Shown piece by piece: positions 1 through 6,669 of a stretch of DNA of 11,823 nt; positions within the stretch are counted from its first letter, which is position 1; every line of letters begins with the position of its first letter. A program made the translations under genes and the position numbers. The notes under the pieces were generated by a model, which saw only the letters and a list, made by a program, of their open reading frames with translations, was not told where the DNA came from and made no database searches. The stretch is from Alphaproteobacteria bacterium (GTDB lineage Bacteria; Pseudomonadota; Alphaproteobacteria; Rickettsiales; Rickettsiaceae), in assembly GCA_030430995.1 (NCBI GenBank), contig JAUIKA010000024.1, positions 1 to 11,823 on the forward strand, read 5' to 3'.

Positions 1-1
1 A

Positions 2-259
2 AATTTTACTGAATATATGAGAGGTATAATAAATAATATAAACTCATCACCAGGGGTAAGCAGCGTAGTTAAACACCAAGGGAAAGTATTTTTTGTATAT
101 TTGGAATCCAAGACTATAGACCCTATAAGTAGCAATGAATATTCAATGCTATCAGAAATAATAGGGCAAAAGAAGATGGGGCCACAATTCCATAGATATA
201 TCAATATATTGAAAAAAAGAGCAAATGTAAGAATCCTAGACTCTAAATACGCTTCCTAG
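2..259 (+). CDS. C-terminal end of a SurA-like periplasmic chaperone / peptidyl-prolyl isomerase (5' partial)
   Basis: The frame is open to the left edge of the window, so only the last 85 or so codons of a longer gene are seen; the first ATG (position 17) is probably internal. The visible part has a short beta-rich stretch (GVSSVVKHQGKVFFVYLESK) like the end of a parvulin domain, where the product sees an exposed bound peptide. A basic C-terminal helix and strand follow (HRYINILKKRANVRIL), as at the end of SurA-type proteins. SurA helps outer-membrane proteins fold in the periplasm. The gene stops 4 nt before rsmA, and surA close upstream of rsmA is a common proteobacterial order, which supports the call. 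The sequence match alone is weak and no diagnostic catalytic residues are in view. It could be another secreted protein with a similar tail. Confidence 0.5.
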   Translation, partial: NFTEYMRGIINNINSSPGVSSVVKHQGKVFFVYLESKTIDPISSNEYSMLSEIIGQKKMGPQFHRYINILKKRANVRILDSKYAS

Positions 260-263
260 TTAT

Positions 264-989
264 ATGATTATTGCAAAGAAAAAATATGGGCAGAATTTTT
301 TAAAATGCCCAGAGACATTGCATATAATAGCTACATATATAGACTTGTCTAATGAGAATATTCTTGAAATAGGCCCAGGAATGGGGGATTTATCTCGTGA
401 AATCATTCTACAAAAACCTAATCATTTTGCTGCGGTAGAAATAGACCGCAGAATGCAGGACCATTTAGATTTCATAGAAAACCTAATATTTGCAGATATT
501 CTCAAAATTGACCTTACAAATATTTTTGATGATAAATTCTATATTCTTGGCAATATTCCTTATAACATCTCTTCCCCTATCCTATTCAAAATAATAGATA
601 ATATAGCATATATAAAAGCAGCTGTTATCATGATGCAAAAGGAGCTTGCTCAGAGAATTGTCTCTGAATCCACAAGCAAAGCCTATGGGCGCATATCTGT
701 TGCTATGCAAAGCTTCTTTACTACAAAGCATATTTGCACAGTAGAAGCTGAAAAATTCACACCAAAACCAAAAGTTACATCTCAGGTAATATATATAAAG
801 CCAAAAGAAAATATACCATCTGCGTATGAATATAAAATTCTCTCTAAAATCACTAATGATGCCTTTAGTCAAAGAAGGAAAATGCTTAGAAAAAGCCTTG
901 CATATTTAATGCCCATATTAGATAAAATGGGAATAGATGGAACATTAAGGGCAGAAAATCTCTCGCCAACAGTTTTATATGGCAAATAA
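264..989 (+). CDS. rsmA: 16S rRNA (adenine(1518)-N6/adenine(1519)-N6)-dimethyltransferase
   Basis: RsmA (KsgA) uses S-adenosylmethionine to dimethylate two adjacent adenines in the 3' terminal hairpin of 16S rRNA, a late step of 30S subunit assembly in the cytoplasm. All family landmarks are visible: the N-terminal KKYGQNFL, the SAM-binding EIGPGMGDLS (residues 35-44), the catalytic NIPYNIS (97-103, the N-L/I-P-Y motif of N6-adenine methylases), FTPKPKV (165-171) and the rRNA-binding tail FSQRRKMLRKSL (201-212) with RAENLS (229-234). At 241 residues it is shorter than the usual 260-275. The C-terminus ends about 7 residues after RAENLS, so the last helix is clipped. The gene follows the SurA-like gene by 4 nt and overlaps the next gene by 11 nt, which implies co-transcription and translational coupling. 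No clear Shine-Dalgarno is seen before the ATG. Confidence 0.95.
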   Translation: MIIAKKKYGQNFLKCPETLHIIATYIDLSNENILEIGPGMGDLSREIILQKPNHFAAVEIDRRMQDHLDFIENLIFADILKIDLTNIFDDKFYILGNIPYNISSPILFKIIDNIAYIKAAVIMMQKELAQRIVSESTSKAYGRISVAMQSFFTTKHICTVEAEKFTPKPKVTSQVIYIKPKENIPSAYEYKILSKITNDAFSQRRKMLRKSLAYLMPILDKMGIDGTLRAENLSPTVLYGK

Positions 990-2151
990 TAAATTCACCT
1001 TATCCGTTTTATTATCTAATTGCTTGGTGCATTTTGATAACGCCCTATACGGCCTTCTTGCTCCTATAATAGCAACGCAATACTTCTATGGATGTAACTA
1101 TATGAAAAGCTTGATATATATATACGCTATATATTTTATCTCCCTTGTAATCAGGCCTTTAGCTATAGCTATATCCGGGAGTATAGCAAAAAAGATATCA
1201 CCAATGAAGCTTTTTAAGATATCCATAATAGGGTGCTCTATAGGAACTTTTCTTACAGGATTCGCCCTTACATTAAAAGAGAATCAGAATATTATAATCA
1301 TATTGATATTATCAAGAATTATAACGGAAGCCTCTGCAGCAATAGAATATACATTATCTAAAGTTATGCTAATGCAAAATAAAGAGAATAAAATTATGAA
1401 GTCAGGAATGCATGTAAGCTCTAGTATGCTAGGGATTATTCTTGCTTCTTGCATTAGCATATTTGCAAATAATCACCCTGCTGCTATATCTAAAATATTC
1501 TTTGCTGCATCTATAATAGGTATATATAACTTTTTCATCAGAGGTAAAACCTTCCCAAAAACACTCTATAACCATAGTGATTTAAAAAATGTAGTAAAAA
1601 ATCATTGGAAACTAATATTGAGAATAGCATCTTTGAATATGTTCTCTTACATGACATATATCCTAGCATTTATCTTTATAAATATTTTTGCTAAGACAAT
1701 ATTAAATCAAGCTATATATAAACAAACTACATATTTTTTAGTTCTTGATATGGCCTTGGCACCAATTATTGCTAGTATAATAAAAAAATATAACCCCCAA
1801 GATATATTAAAGCATTCAATATTATTTATAGCTATCATAGGTAGCATATTTTTCATATATATGGTAGCGAACCCCTCAATATCCTCCTTAGTAGCTTTTA
1901 GAGCTATTATCATAATAGCTGGCGTCACCTTTGCATGCGCAGCCCTTCCTTACGAATATGCTATTGCTAAAAATGAATCTTCTATTTCTATAATAGGCAT
2001 AGGGAGCATACTTGGAGCAGGGCTGGGCAAGCAAATAATTACTTTAATGCTTTTTATATGGAATATTTCAGGCAATTTATATTGTATTATTTTTATAATA
2101 TTACTGGTATCATTTTCTACATATTATATTGTAAAGAAAAATGAGAGTTAA
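979..2151 (+). CDS. MFS transporter, divergent relative of the MHS/ProP metabolite-transporter group
   Basis: This is a 390-residue integral inner-membrane protein with about 12 hydrophobic segments, the size and pattern of a major facilitator superfamily carrier. The start (DNALYGLLAPIIA) and the second segment (VIRPLAIAISGSIAKK) resemble the metabolite:H+ symporter group that includes ProP. There the loop after RPLG normally carries a G-x-x-x-D-R signature. Here it reads SGSIAKKISPMK and lacks the acidic residue, so the protein is divergent and its substrate cannot be read from sequence. ATG 979 lies inside rsmA (11-nt overlap) and the stop overlaps the next kinase gene by 11 nt, so translation is probably coupled both ways. 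Its place directly before mevalonate-pathway genes makes an isoprenoid precursor or related host metabolite a possible cargo. That is inference; proline, betaine or organic acids are equally possible. Confidence 0.75.
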   Translation: MANNKFTLSVLLSNCLVHFDNALYGLLAPIIATQYFYGCNYMKSLIYIYAIYFISLVIRPLAIAISGSIAKKISPMKLFKISIIGCSIGTFLTGFALTLKENQNIIIILILSRIITEASAAIEYTLSKVMLMQNKENKIMKSGMHVSSSMLGIILASCISIFANNHPAAISKIFFAASIIGIYNFFIRGKTFPKTLYNHSDLKNVVKNHWKLILRIASLNMFSYMTYILAFIFINIFAKTILNQAIYKQTTYFLVLDMALAPIIASIIKKYNPQDILKHSILFIAIIGSIFFIYMVANPSISSLVAFRAIIIIAGVTFACAALPYEYAIAKNESSISIIGIGSILGAGLGKQIITLMLFIWNISGNLYCIIFIILLVSFSTYYIVKKNES

Positions 2152-3031
2152 AATATCTTGCCCAGGAAGCTTAATGCTTATGGGGGAATATGCCGTGCTA
2201 TATGGAAAACATGCATTGGTAGCTGCAATAAATAGAAGAATATTTATAGAGATATCTAGCAGTGATATAGATATAATAGATTCAGATTTATATGGCAGGC
2301 ATACAGAATCTTTCCCCCAAAAATTACTATTAATACGCAGGATTAAAGAATCTATAGCGCCATATGTCAAATGCAATATAACCATCAGATCAGAATTTTC
2401 AGACAAGCTAGGCTTTGGCTCCTCAGGCGCTGCTATAGCCGCTACTGTCTCTGCACTTTTGCTTTTTACAAAAAAGATAAGTAATATAAAAGATAGTAAA
2501 TATATAATATTTAACGAAGCTAAAAAATATATAGGCGCACTTTCAGGCAGCGATATAGCAGCAAGTATATATGGCAATATTGTCTATTATAATATTGCTG
2601 AAGGAATTAAAGATGAAATGCCCTCTAGAGACCTAAAAATTTATAGCATGTTCTCCGGAGTTAAAAAAGATAGCAATCAGGCAGTAAAGGAATTTGAAAT
2701 ATTAAGAAACAATAATACTTATATATATAATCAAATTTTTAACCTTGCAGAGCTTATAACTACCAAAGCTTACTCATCTATTGGTAGCAAAAATTGGAAA
2801 GAGCTAGGAATGCTAATGAATATATATAGCGCAATCCATCAAAGCATAGGTGCTAACACTCCTAAATTAGAAGAATTATTGCATAAATTAAGATCTTTCT
2901 GTTATGGAGCTAAAATCTCAGGGGCTGGCTATGGAGATAGCGTAATAGGCATTACAGAAACACCTCTCAGTATAGCAGAGGATATAACTTTACTTAATAT
3001 AGAAGAAGATGGAGCAAGAATTGAAAGCTAA
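2141..3031 (+). CDS. GHMP-family kinase of the mevalonate pathway (mevalonate kinase or phosphomevalonate kinase)
   Basis: The 296-residue protein has the three GHMP-kinase motifs. Motif 1 is the substrate-side CPGSLMLMGEYAVLYG (7-22). Motif 2 is the ATP-binding glycine/serine loop LGFGSSGAA (90-98). Motif 3 is the C-terminal KISGAGYGDSVIG (258-270). GEYAVLYG and SGSDIAASIYG (135-145) point to the isoprenoid branch rather than to galactokinase or homoserine kinase. SGSDIAASIYG and the SGVKKDSNQAV stretch resemble phosphomevalonate kinases. GANTPKLEELL before motif 3 looks more like mevalonate kinases. The exact step is therefore left open. The enzyme would phosphorylate mevalonate or 5-phosphomevalonate with ATP in the cytoplasm. 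It overlaps the MFS gene upstream by 11 nt and the decarboxylase downstream by 23 nt. The gene set for the other steps is not in this window. Confidence 0.85.
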   Translation: MRVKISCPGSLMLMGEYAVLYGKHALVAAINRRIFIEISSSDIDIIDSDLYGRHTESFPQKLLLIRRIKESIAPYVKCNITIRSEFSDKLGFGSSGAAIAATVSALLLFTKKISNIKDSKYIIFNEAKKYIGALSGSDIAASIYGNIVYYNIAEGIKDEMPSRDLKIYSMFSGVKKDSNQAVKEFEILRNNNTYIYNQIFNLAELITTKAYSSIGSKNWKELGMLMNIYSAIHQSIGANTPKLEELLHKLRSFCYGAKISGAGYGDSVIGITETPLSIAEDITLLNIEEDGARIES

Positions 3032-3977
3032 GGACGTTATATATAGAATCCTGAAAGATAAAGCTATGACTCCATCCGCAGAATCTGCAAGCTGCTTTTC
3101 CCCTATAAATATAGCGCTAATAAAATATTGGGGGAAAAGAAATGTAGAGCTTAAACTACCCACAACATCTAGCCTTTCTTACCTTATACCAAATATAGGA
3201 ACAAACACAGCAATCACAGTAAGCAATAGCTTTAAGGTTACGTTAAATAAACAAGAGCTAGATAATAACTCTGATTTTGCAAAACGTTTAATAAGCTATG
3301 TTAAGCTATTCCCTATCAAGACAGCGCTGACCATAAATACAAAAAACAATATGCCTACAGGTGGTGGAATGGCCTCTTCAGCTTCAGGCTTTGCAGCAAT
3401 ATTGCTTGCTATGAACCAGTTATTTGCTTGGAATTTAACAGAAAAGCAGCTCTCTATCCTTGCGCGAATAGGCAGCGGAAGCAGCGCTAGATCCGTTATT
3501 AAACCAGGTTTTGCTATATGGAATAAAGGCATAGAGATTGATGGAATGGATAGCTACGCAGAAGCTTTTGAATATAACCTAAGCGATATTATGATCTCGC
3601 CTTATATATGCGATAGGAGTGAGAAAACAGTCTCTTCTTCCTATGGTATGCAAAAATCTATGCAGAGTGACTTTTACGGCCAGTGGATAGAAAACTCTCA
3701 ATTAGATTTAGAAGATATTAAGCAAACTATAAAAGATGATGACTTCAAAAACTTCGGGAGGATAGCGCAGAGCAATAGCATTGCTATGCATAACATATGT
3801 AGCAGCGTAGGGATATGCTACTCTAATGACGCTACATTTAGAGCTATGGAGAAGGTTATTAAACTGCAGAATAATGGCATAGATATATTCTTCACTCAGG
3901 ATGCTGGAGCAAATTTATTTTTGATATATAGAATATCGGAAGAGGAGAAAATAAAGGAATTGATGTATAATGGTTAA
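3009..3977 (+). CDS. mvaD: diphosphomevalonate decarboxylase
   Basis: This enzyme uses ATP to decarboxylate 5-diphosphomevalonate to isopentenyl diphosphate, the last step of the mevalonate pathway. Its signature motifs are clear: SPINIALIKYWGKR (31-44, with the substrate-binding Lys-Tyr-Trp-Gly-Lys), MPTGGGMASSASGFAA (115-130, phosphate loop), LARIGSGSSARS (151-162) and FFTQDAGANLF (295-305), whose Asp298 matches the family's catalytic aspartate. The length of 322 residues is normal. The N-terminus runs about 33 residues before NIALIKYWGK. Some family members have only 8-15 residues there, while others have a longer helix, so ATG 3009 is plausible and ATG 3066 is the alternative. The start overlaps the GHMP kinase by 23 nt, the largest overlap in the operon. 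The last codons and the stop lie at the edge of leader repeat A. Confidence 0.95.
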   Translation: MEQELKAKDVIYRILKDKAMTPSAESASCFSPINIALIKYWGKRNVELKLPTTSSLSYLIPNIGTNTAITVSNSFKVTLNKQELDNNSDFAKRLISYVKLFPIKTALTINTKNNMPTGGGMASSASGFAAILLAMNQLFAWNLTEKQLSILARIGSGSSARSVIKPGFAIWNKGIEIDGMDSYAEAFEYNLSDIMISPYICDRSEKTVSSSYGMQKSMQSDFYGQWIENSQLDLEDIKQTIKDDDFKNFGRIAQSNSIAMHNICSSVGICYSNDATFRAMEKVIKLQNNGIDIFFTQDAGANLFLIYRISEEEKIKELMYNG

Positions 3978-4065
3978 AATTTTATGTAAAAATTACTTGC
4001 ATAATAATATATATTACCGAGTTAAGGAATTGTCTTTGGCTTTATTAACTAAATAGGTAAAAATT
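3970..4065 (+). repeat. leader repeat, copy A (points right, toward 4066)
   Basis: About 96 bp that match, in inverted orientation, positions 6670-6770. The best blocks are a 16-nt run containing ACTTGCATAATAATA (here 3994-4009) and a 23-nt identical run (here 4042-4064) that ends right before the ATG and includes TAGG. The similarity begins with ATGGTTAAA, which here includes the mvaD stop codon. By eye the two copies are about 80% identical with a few indels. A short stem-loop (4020-4041) sits in the middle. The arrangement is spacer, hairpin, AGG, then ATG after 9 nt, which looks like a 5' untranslated leader. No convincing -35/-10 pair was found. Confidence 0.75.
4020..4041 (+). promoter_or_regulatory. 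5'-leader stem-loop in copy A
   Basis: The left arm AGTTAAGGA (4020-4028) and right arm TCTTTGGCT (4033-4041) pair over 9 positions with loop ATTG, if G-U pairs are allowed (three of the nine). As DNA the arms are not perfect inverted repeats; as RNA the stem is complete. The matching stem in copy B uses C-G pairs at two of the wobble positions. The stem ends 13 nt before the AGG of the presumed ribosome binding site. No U-run follows, so it is not a typical terminator. Confidence 0.5.
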
Positions 4066-4254
4066 ATGAGACTTACATGTGTAACCAGTAAAGAAGGAAT
4101 GCAAAGAGCACAAAAATAAAATGATAAGGCAATAGAAAGAGTAAAAGAATATGGAGAGAAAATAAAAGAGACCTCTAAAGAAGTAATAAAAGACTGTGTT
4201 TCTAAAGCAGAAAGGGACCATGATACACTGGAAAAATATGGTTTTTGGAATTAG
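4066..4254 (+). pseudogene. stop-interrupted small ORF behind leader A, unknown function
   Basis: From ATG 4066, placed 9 nt after TAGG, the frame codes 17 residues (MRLTCVTSKEGMQRAQK) and then meets TAA at 4117-4119. The same frame then continues open for 44 codons to TAG at 4252-4254. The second part is highly charged and helix-forming (KAIERVKEYGEKIKETSKEV followed by an acidic/basic tail ending in YGFWN) and contains one Cys. The size and composition suggest a former 62-residue soluble helical protein, or a very short peptide if only the first part is translated. I do not recognise the family. A sequencing or assembly error at the TAA is another explanation. Confidence 0.45.
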
Positions 4255-4273
4255 TATCTCTATTATATTAAAC

Positions 4274-4301
4274 TTTAGCGCTCTAACTTCAGGGCGCTAA
4301 A
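4274..4301 (+). other. 10-bp stem-loop between two small ORFs
   Basis: TTTAGCGCTC (4274-4283) pairs with GGGCGCTAAA (4292-4301) around the loop TAACTTCA. There is one T-G pair, so the hairpin is more stable in + strand RNA than in - strand RNA. An A-rich tract rather than a T-run follows, so it is not a standard intrinsic terminator for the + strand. It lies 12 nt before the ATG at 4314. It could be a weak terminator for the preceding ORF or a leader hairpin for the next one, like those in leaders A and B. Confidence 0.4.
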
Positions 4302-4313
4302 AATAAAAAATTA

Positions 4314-4874
4314 ATGATTATGAAAATAAATTGCAGTTTTAGATTCTCTTCTCTTTTTATTTTTCTATCTTTTTATATAGCTTCTCTCTCTGCTATATAT
4401 GGAATATATGATGCTTGCTCATGTTTAGAAAGTGACGTAATACATATTTTTATTTTAACGGGTTTATATAGCTCTGCCCTAATAGTTCTATTTAAAACAA
4501 GATACAGCTTAAAAGAGTATTTAATACGCCTTTTACAGATTGCTTTATTTGAATTTGCTATCTTCTCTACAGTGCAGTTAAATTATTTTTTAGGAGTTAT
4601 AATAACAATATTTAACTTCTTTGTTCTCTCTATAACAATACTTGAAAATAAATCTATATCTGAAGCTATGGAGAAAAATTTTACTATTATACGTAAATAT
4701 AATACACTTGTTTTTCTGATATCAGTAGTGATTATATATTACCTGATAATAGCAATTTTTAGCATTATGCTTTATAAAACAAATAGTAATATATTAAAAA
4801 TAACTAAAGATATAACCCTCTTTTTATATGATATCACCATATTGTATTTTGGTTTTAAAAAATATGTTAAGTAG
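4314..4874 (+). CDS. multi-pass membrane protein of unknown function
   Basis: The product is a 186-residue, very hydrophobic protein. Likely membrane segments lie near residues 11-30, 43-60, 74-88, 91-110, 131-152 and 166-180. A short loop holds a Cys-x-Cys (DACSCLES, 34-40), and a basic tail (FKKYVK) ends the protein. ATG 4314 or ATG 4320 (MKINCSF) could be the start; neither has a strong ribosome binding site. I do not recognise the family. After the TAG stop (4872-4874) the same frame stays open for another 94 codons that encode a hydrophilic Cys-rich stretch, so this may be the front half of a gene broken by an amber codon. Its neighbours are other small, unrecognised ORFs. Confidence 0.55.
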   Translation: MIMKINCSFRFSSLFIFLSFYIASLSAIYGIYDACSCLESDVIHIFILTGLYSSALIVLFKTRYSLKEYLIRLLQIALFEFAIFSTVQLNYFLGVIITIFNFFVLSITILENKSISEAMEKNFTIIRKYNTLVFLISVVIIYYLIIAIFSIMLYKTNSNILKITKDITLFLYDITILYFGFKKYVK

Positions 4875-5159
4875 AATTTAACTTGGTTGGTGTATAAAAT
4901 TATAGGAAGAGGTTTAAGAGATAGGTCAGGAGACGGAAGGGATTGCTGGAAGGAAAACGCAAATAGGGACCCCGGGAATGTCAATCTTGGTGGAAACGAA
5001 ATAAGAGATAGAGATTATGACAATAGTAAAGGCTCCACTTGGGAAAATGTAAAAGAATGCACCTTTAGCTGCATGAGGGAAGCTAATGATAATTGCCATA
5101 TATCTGACACAGATTGCAAATCTACGGAGTTTGGTAAATATATAGAAGAAAGTATATAA
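4875..5159 (+). CDS. hydrophilic Cys-rich ORF, in frame with the membrane protein before it
   Basis: This frame has no ATG. Possible starts are TTG 4887 or GTG 4890, neither preceded by a Shine-Dalgarno, and it directly follows the TAG of the membrane-protein gene in the same frame. The stretch is rich in Asp, Arg, Asn and Gly (GRGLRDRSGDGRDCW, NEIRDRDYDN). It has five Cys residues, four of them in the second half (KECTF, SCM, NCH, DCK). It carries no membrane segment. It could be the exported or cytoplasmic tail of a former membrane protein, separated by a nonsense mutation, or a separate gene with a non-ATG start. No known domain is recognised, and I see no zinc-binding spacing that I would trust. 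The stop is TAA at 5157-5159, two nucleotides from the next ATG. Confidence 0.4.
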   Translation, partial: NLTWLVYKIIGRGLRDRSGDGRDCWKENANRDPGNVNLGGNEIRDRDYDNSKGSTWENVKECTFSCMREANDNCHISDTDCKSTEFGKYIEESI

Positions 5160-5160
5160 T

Positions 5161-5400
5161 ATGACAATGAATAAATTAAAAAATTTTCTTTTTGATAAAT
5201 GCAGTAAATTTGCATTAGTAATGTTAGCGCTATCCATAGTTGAAATGCTTCTATGGATAGTGCCAATAAACGCTATGCCAACAATGATTGAATCAAAAAA
5301 TGTTTACCATTTAATAGAGGTATTTATCAGATATTTTGTTATAGCTAAAACATTAAAAGCTTTTGGACTAAAATGTTTACAAGATGATTACAAAAAATAG
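5161..5400 (+). CDS. small membrane protein with two transmembrane segments, unknown
   Basis: The 79-residue product starts with a basic segment (NKLKNFLFDKCSK) and has a membrane helix at about residues 16-36 (FALVMLALSIVEMLLWIVP). A polar loop and a second helix at about 49-68 follow, then a tail rich in Lys and Asp. The gene begins one nucleotide after the preceding stop, and its last 17 nt overlap the next gene. It resembles the next gene's product in layout and in the first helix (K-F-A-L-V-M-L here, K-L-A-L-V-L-L there, then a P-x-N turn), so the two are probably distant paralogues. The family is not recognised. A hairpin topology with both ends in the cytoplasm is likely from the positive charges. 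Confidence 0.5.
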   Translation: MTMNKLKNFLFDKCSKFALVMLALSIVEMLLWIVPINAMPTMIESKNVYHLIEVFIRYFVIAKTLKAFGLKCLQDDYKK

Positions 5401-5620
5401 TTTTCTAAAACTAGCCCTGGTTTTACTTTTAGCAAATATACTCACAGATGTAATACTATTCCCTTTTAACTTAGGCGCCTTGAGTATACATGCAGCTAAT
5501 ATAGCACTCAGCAGCAAGCTATTCCTGTTTGGTTACAGCATATATATTATGCTAACGCTAATAAAGTCTTGTATAGCTATAAGAGTTTTGAGCATCTTTA
5601 ATTTTAAGTTATTTGACTAA
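5384..5620 (+). CDS. small membrane protein with two transmembrane segments, probable paralogue of its neighbour
   Basis: The 78-residue product has a helix at about 8-28 (LKLALVLLLANILTDVILF), a PFN turn, a small loop, and a second helix at about 45-68. The tail is IRVLSIFNFKLFD. The start codon lies inside the preceding gene (17-nt overlap in another frame), so translation is probably coupled. Similarity to the preceding product is limited to the first helix and overall layout. It ends with TGA at about 5618. The function is unknown. Such paired two-helix proteins can be small toxins, channel-forming proteins or subunits of a complex, but nothing here decides between these. Confidence 0.45.
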   Translation: MITKNSFLKLALVLLLANILTDVILFPFNLGALSIHAANIALSSKLFLFGYSIYIMLTLIKSCIAIRVLSIFNFKLFD

Positions 5621-5627
5621 ATACATC

Positions 5628-5978
5628 ATGCTACTTATTAGTAATGAAGATGTTATGATATGTGATTATCTACAAAATTGTAACAATTTAGTGAGTACGG
5701 TTTGATATTAAATATTGAGCATATTTCGGTTCAGTATTGTCAAATAAGCAAATTATATAGAAAGACGCTCTATTATATCTGTAATCATTCTATATGAGCC
5801 GAGCTATATAATAAAACTGTTATCTTTAATAACATTAAATCCATGTAGAATATCTATTGAAAAAATAGAAGCCTTCTTCTTAGGATACTTAATGATTTTA
5901 ATCATCTTTTTTATAACTACATATATATCAGTAAAAATTTGCAATAAATTAAAGTTTTATTTATTTTATAAAAATTGA
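5628..5978 (+). pseudogene. decayed membrane-protein frame
   Basis: One frame starts at ATG 5628 (MLLISNEDVMICDYLQ), meets several stops between 5703 and 5747, and is then open from 5748 to TGA 5976-5978 with no early ATG. The open part carries a clear membrane helix (AFFLGYLMILIIFFITTYIS) followed by a basic tail (VKICNKLKFYLFYKN). F-F-L-G-Y recalls L-F-L-F-G-Y in the second helix of the preceding small membrane protein, so this may be a dead third member of that array. The match is short and hydrophobic, hence uncertain. Confidence 0.3.
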
Positions 5979-6243
5979 ATTTGGTAATCTATATAGACAA
6001 TGTATGTTCTGACTACCAAAGAAAAAATATAAAACAGATATATTGACTAGAAACATCAAACTAATTCTTAGTAAGAAAGATAATATAACATATAGAAAAT
6101 ATGGCCCCTTACCGATTTTATTCTTATCTACATAATCTTTATAAAAAACTATGCTGAAACAATAGACATACTTACAGCTTTCTGGTCTCCAAATATTGAA
6201 TGGACTATATTCTTAAGATGCATAAAAGCCTCTGCCCATGTTG
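5979..6243. other. gene-free stretch with decayed sequence
   Basis: No intact gene, RNA gene, hairpin or terminator is evident on either strand here. A + strand frame is open from 6096 to 6464 but has no usable start and runs into the opposite-strand ORF. Its first part (ETIDILTAFWSPNIEW) faintly recalls the helix and P-x-N turn of the small membrane proteins upstream. The stretch reads as degraded remnants. Confidence 0.35.
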
Positions 6244-6669
6244 CTATATCAGCTGACACACTACATCACCATGCTGTACTGCATTGTAATAATGGTGCCA
6301 ATCCATTTTATAATCTACTGAAACTGCAACAGAATTATTGTAATCTGATTGTGTTGTGTTATTCCCTAAAACTGAGTTTATATAATCTGGTCTATCTAAA
6401 TGCACAGAAACTGAAGTTTTATTCTCATCGCTATCTTCTGCCATGCTTCCAACAATCGGAGTAAGGCCATTATTAATTAAGAATCTTGTAGTAGGGTAAT
6501 CACTGCAACTAATCAAGCTATTAGTTGTTCCAACAGCTATACCTGTTTTTAAATTGTCGGATGGAGATGGATTTCAATTATCTGATTGTTGAAAAGCTGT
6601 GTAATCAAGATTATTACAAGCATTATTTGTGTTAGTACTACTAAAAAATTAAAACAGATCTCTCTTCAT
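6244..6669 (-). pseudogene. stop-interrupted ORF behind leader B, Asn/Ser/Asp-rich product, unknown
   Basis: Reading leftward from ATG 6669-6667, which follows leader B and its TAGG, one frame of 141 codons runs to TAG at 6246-6244. It is broken by TAA at codon 7 (6651-6649) and TGA at codon 32 (6576-6574). After the TGA the frame is open for 109 codons, and the only start-like codon near its beginning is TTG 6516. The product would be polar and acidic, rich in Asn, Ser, Thr and Asp (SSTNTNNACNNLDY, AEDSDENKTSVSV), with three Cys and no membrane segment. It looks like an extracellular or surface-type composition, but no domain is recognised. Because leader and frame are in register, I read it as a formerly intact gene. 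Confidence 0.45.

Noticed and set aside
582..872. A - strand ORF of 96 codons inside rsmA
   Set aside because: It lies opposite the conserved catalytic and C-terminal parts of rsmA and is explained by AT-rich codon use.
3997..4025. TTGCAT in the leaders as a -35 element
   Set aside because: The shared TATATT-like box lies at different distances in the two copies (7 and 14 nt), and 17-nt spacing gives no -10 in either, so no promoter is called there.
6096..6464. A 122-codon open frame on the + strand
   Set aside because: It has no usable start codon, half of it lies opposite the leader-B ORF, and that ORF has the better start context. It is mentioned only as possible remnant sequence.
4066..6669. 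Altered genetic code (stop codons read as amino acids)
   Set aside because: Core genes in the window use TAA, TAG and TGA as stops in the expected places, and their conserved Trp and Gln residues use normal codons. Decay is the simpler reading of the in-frame stops.
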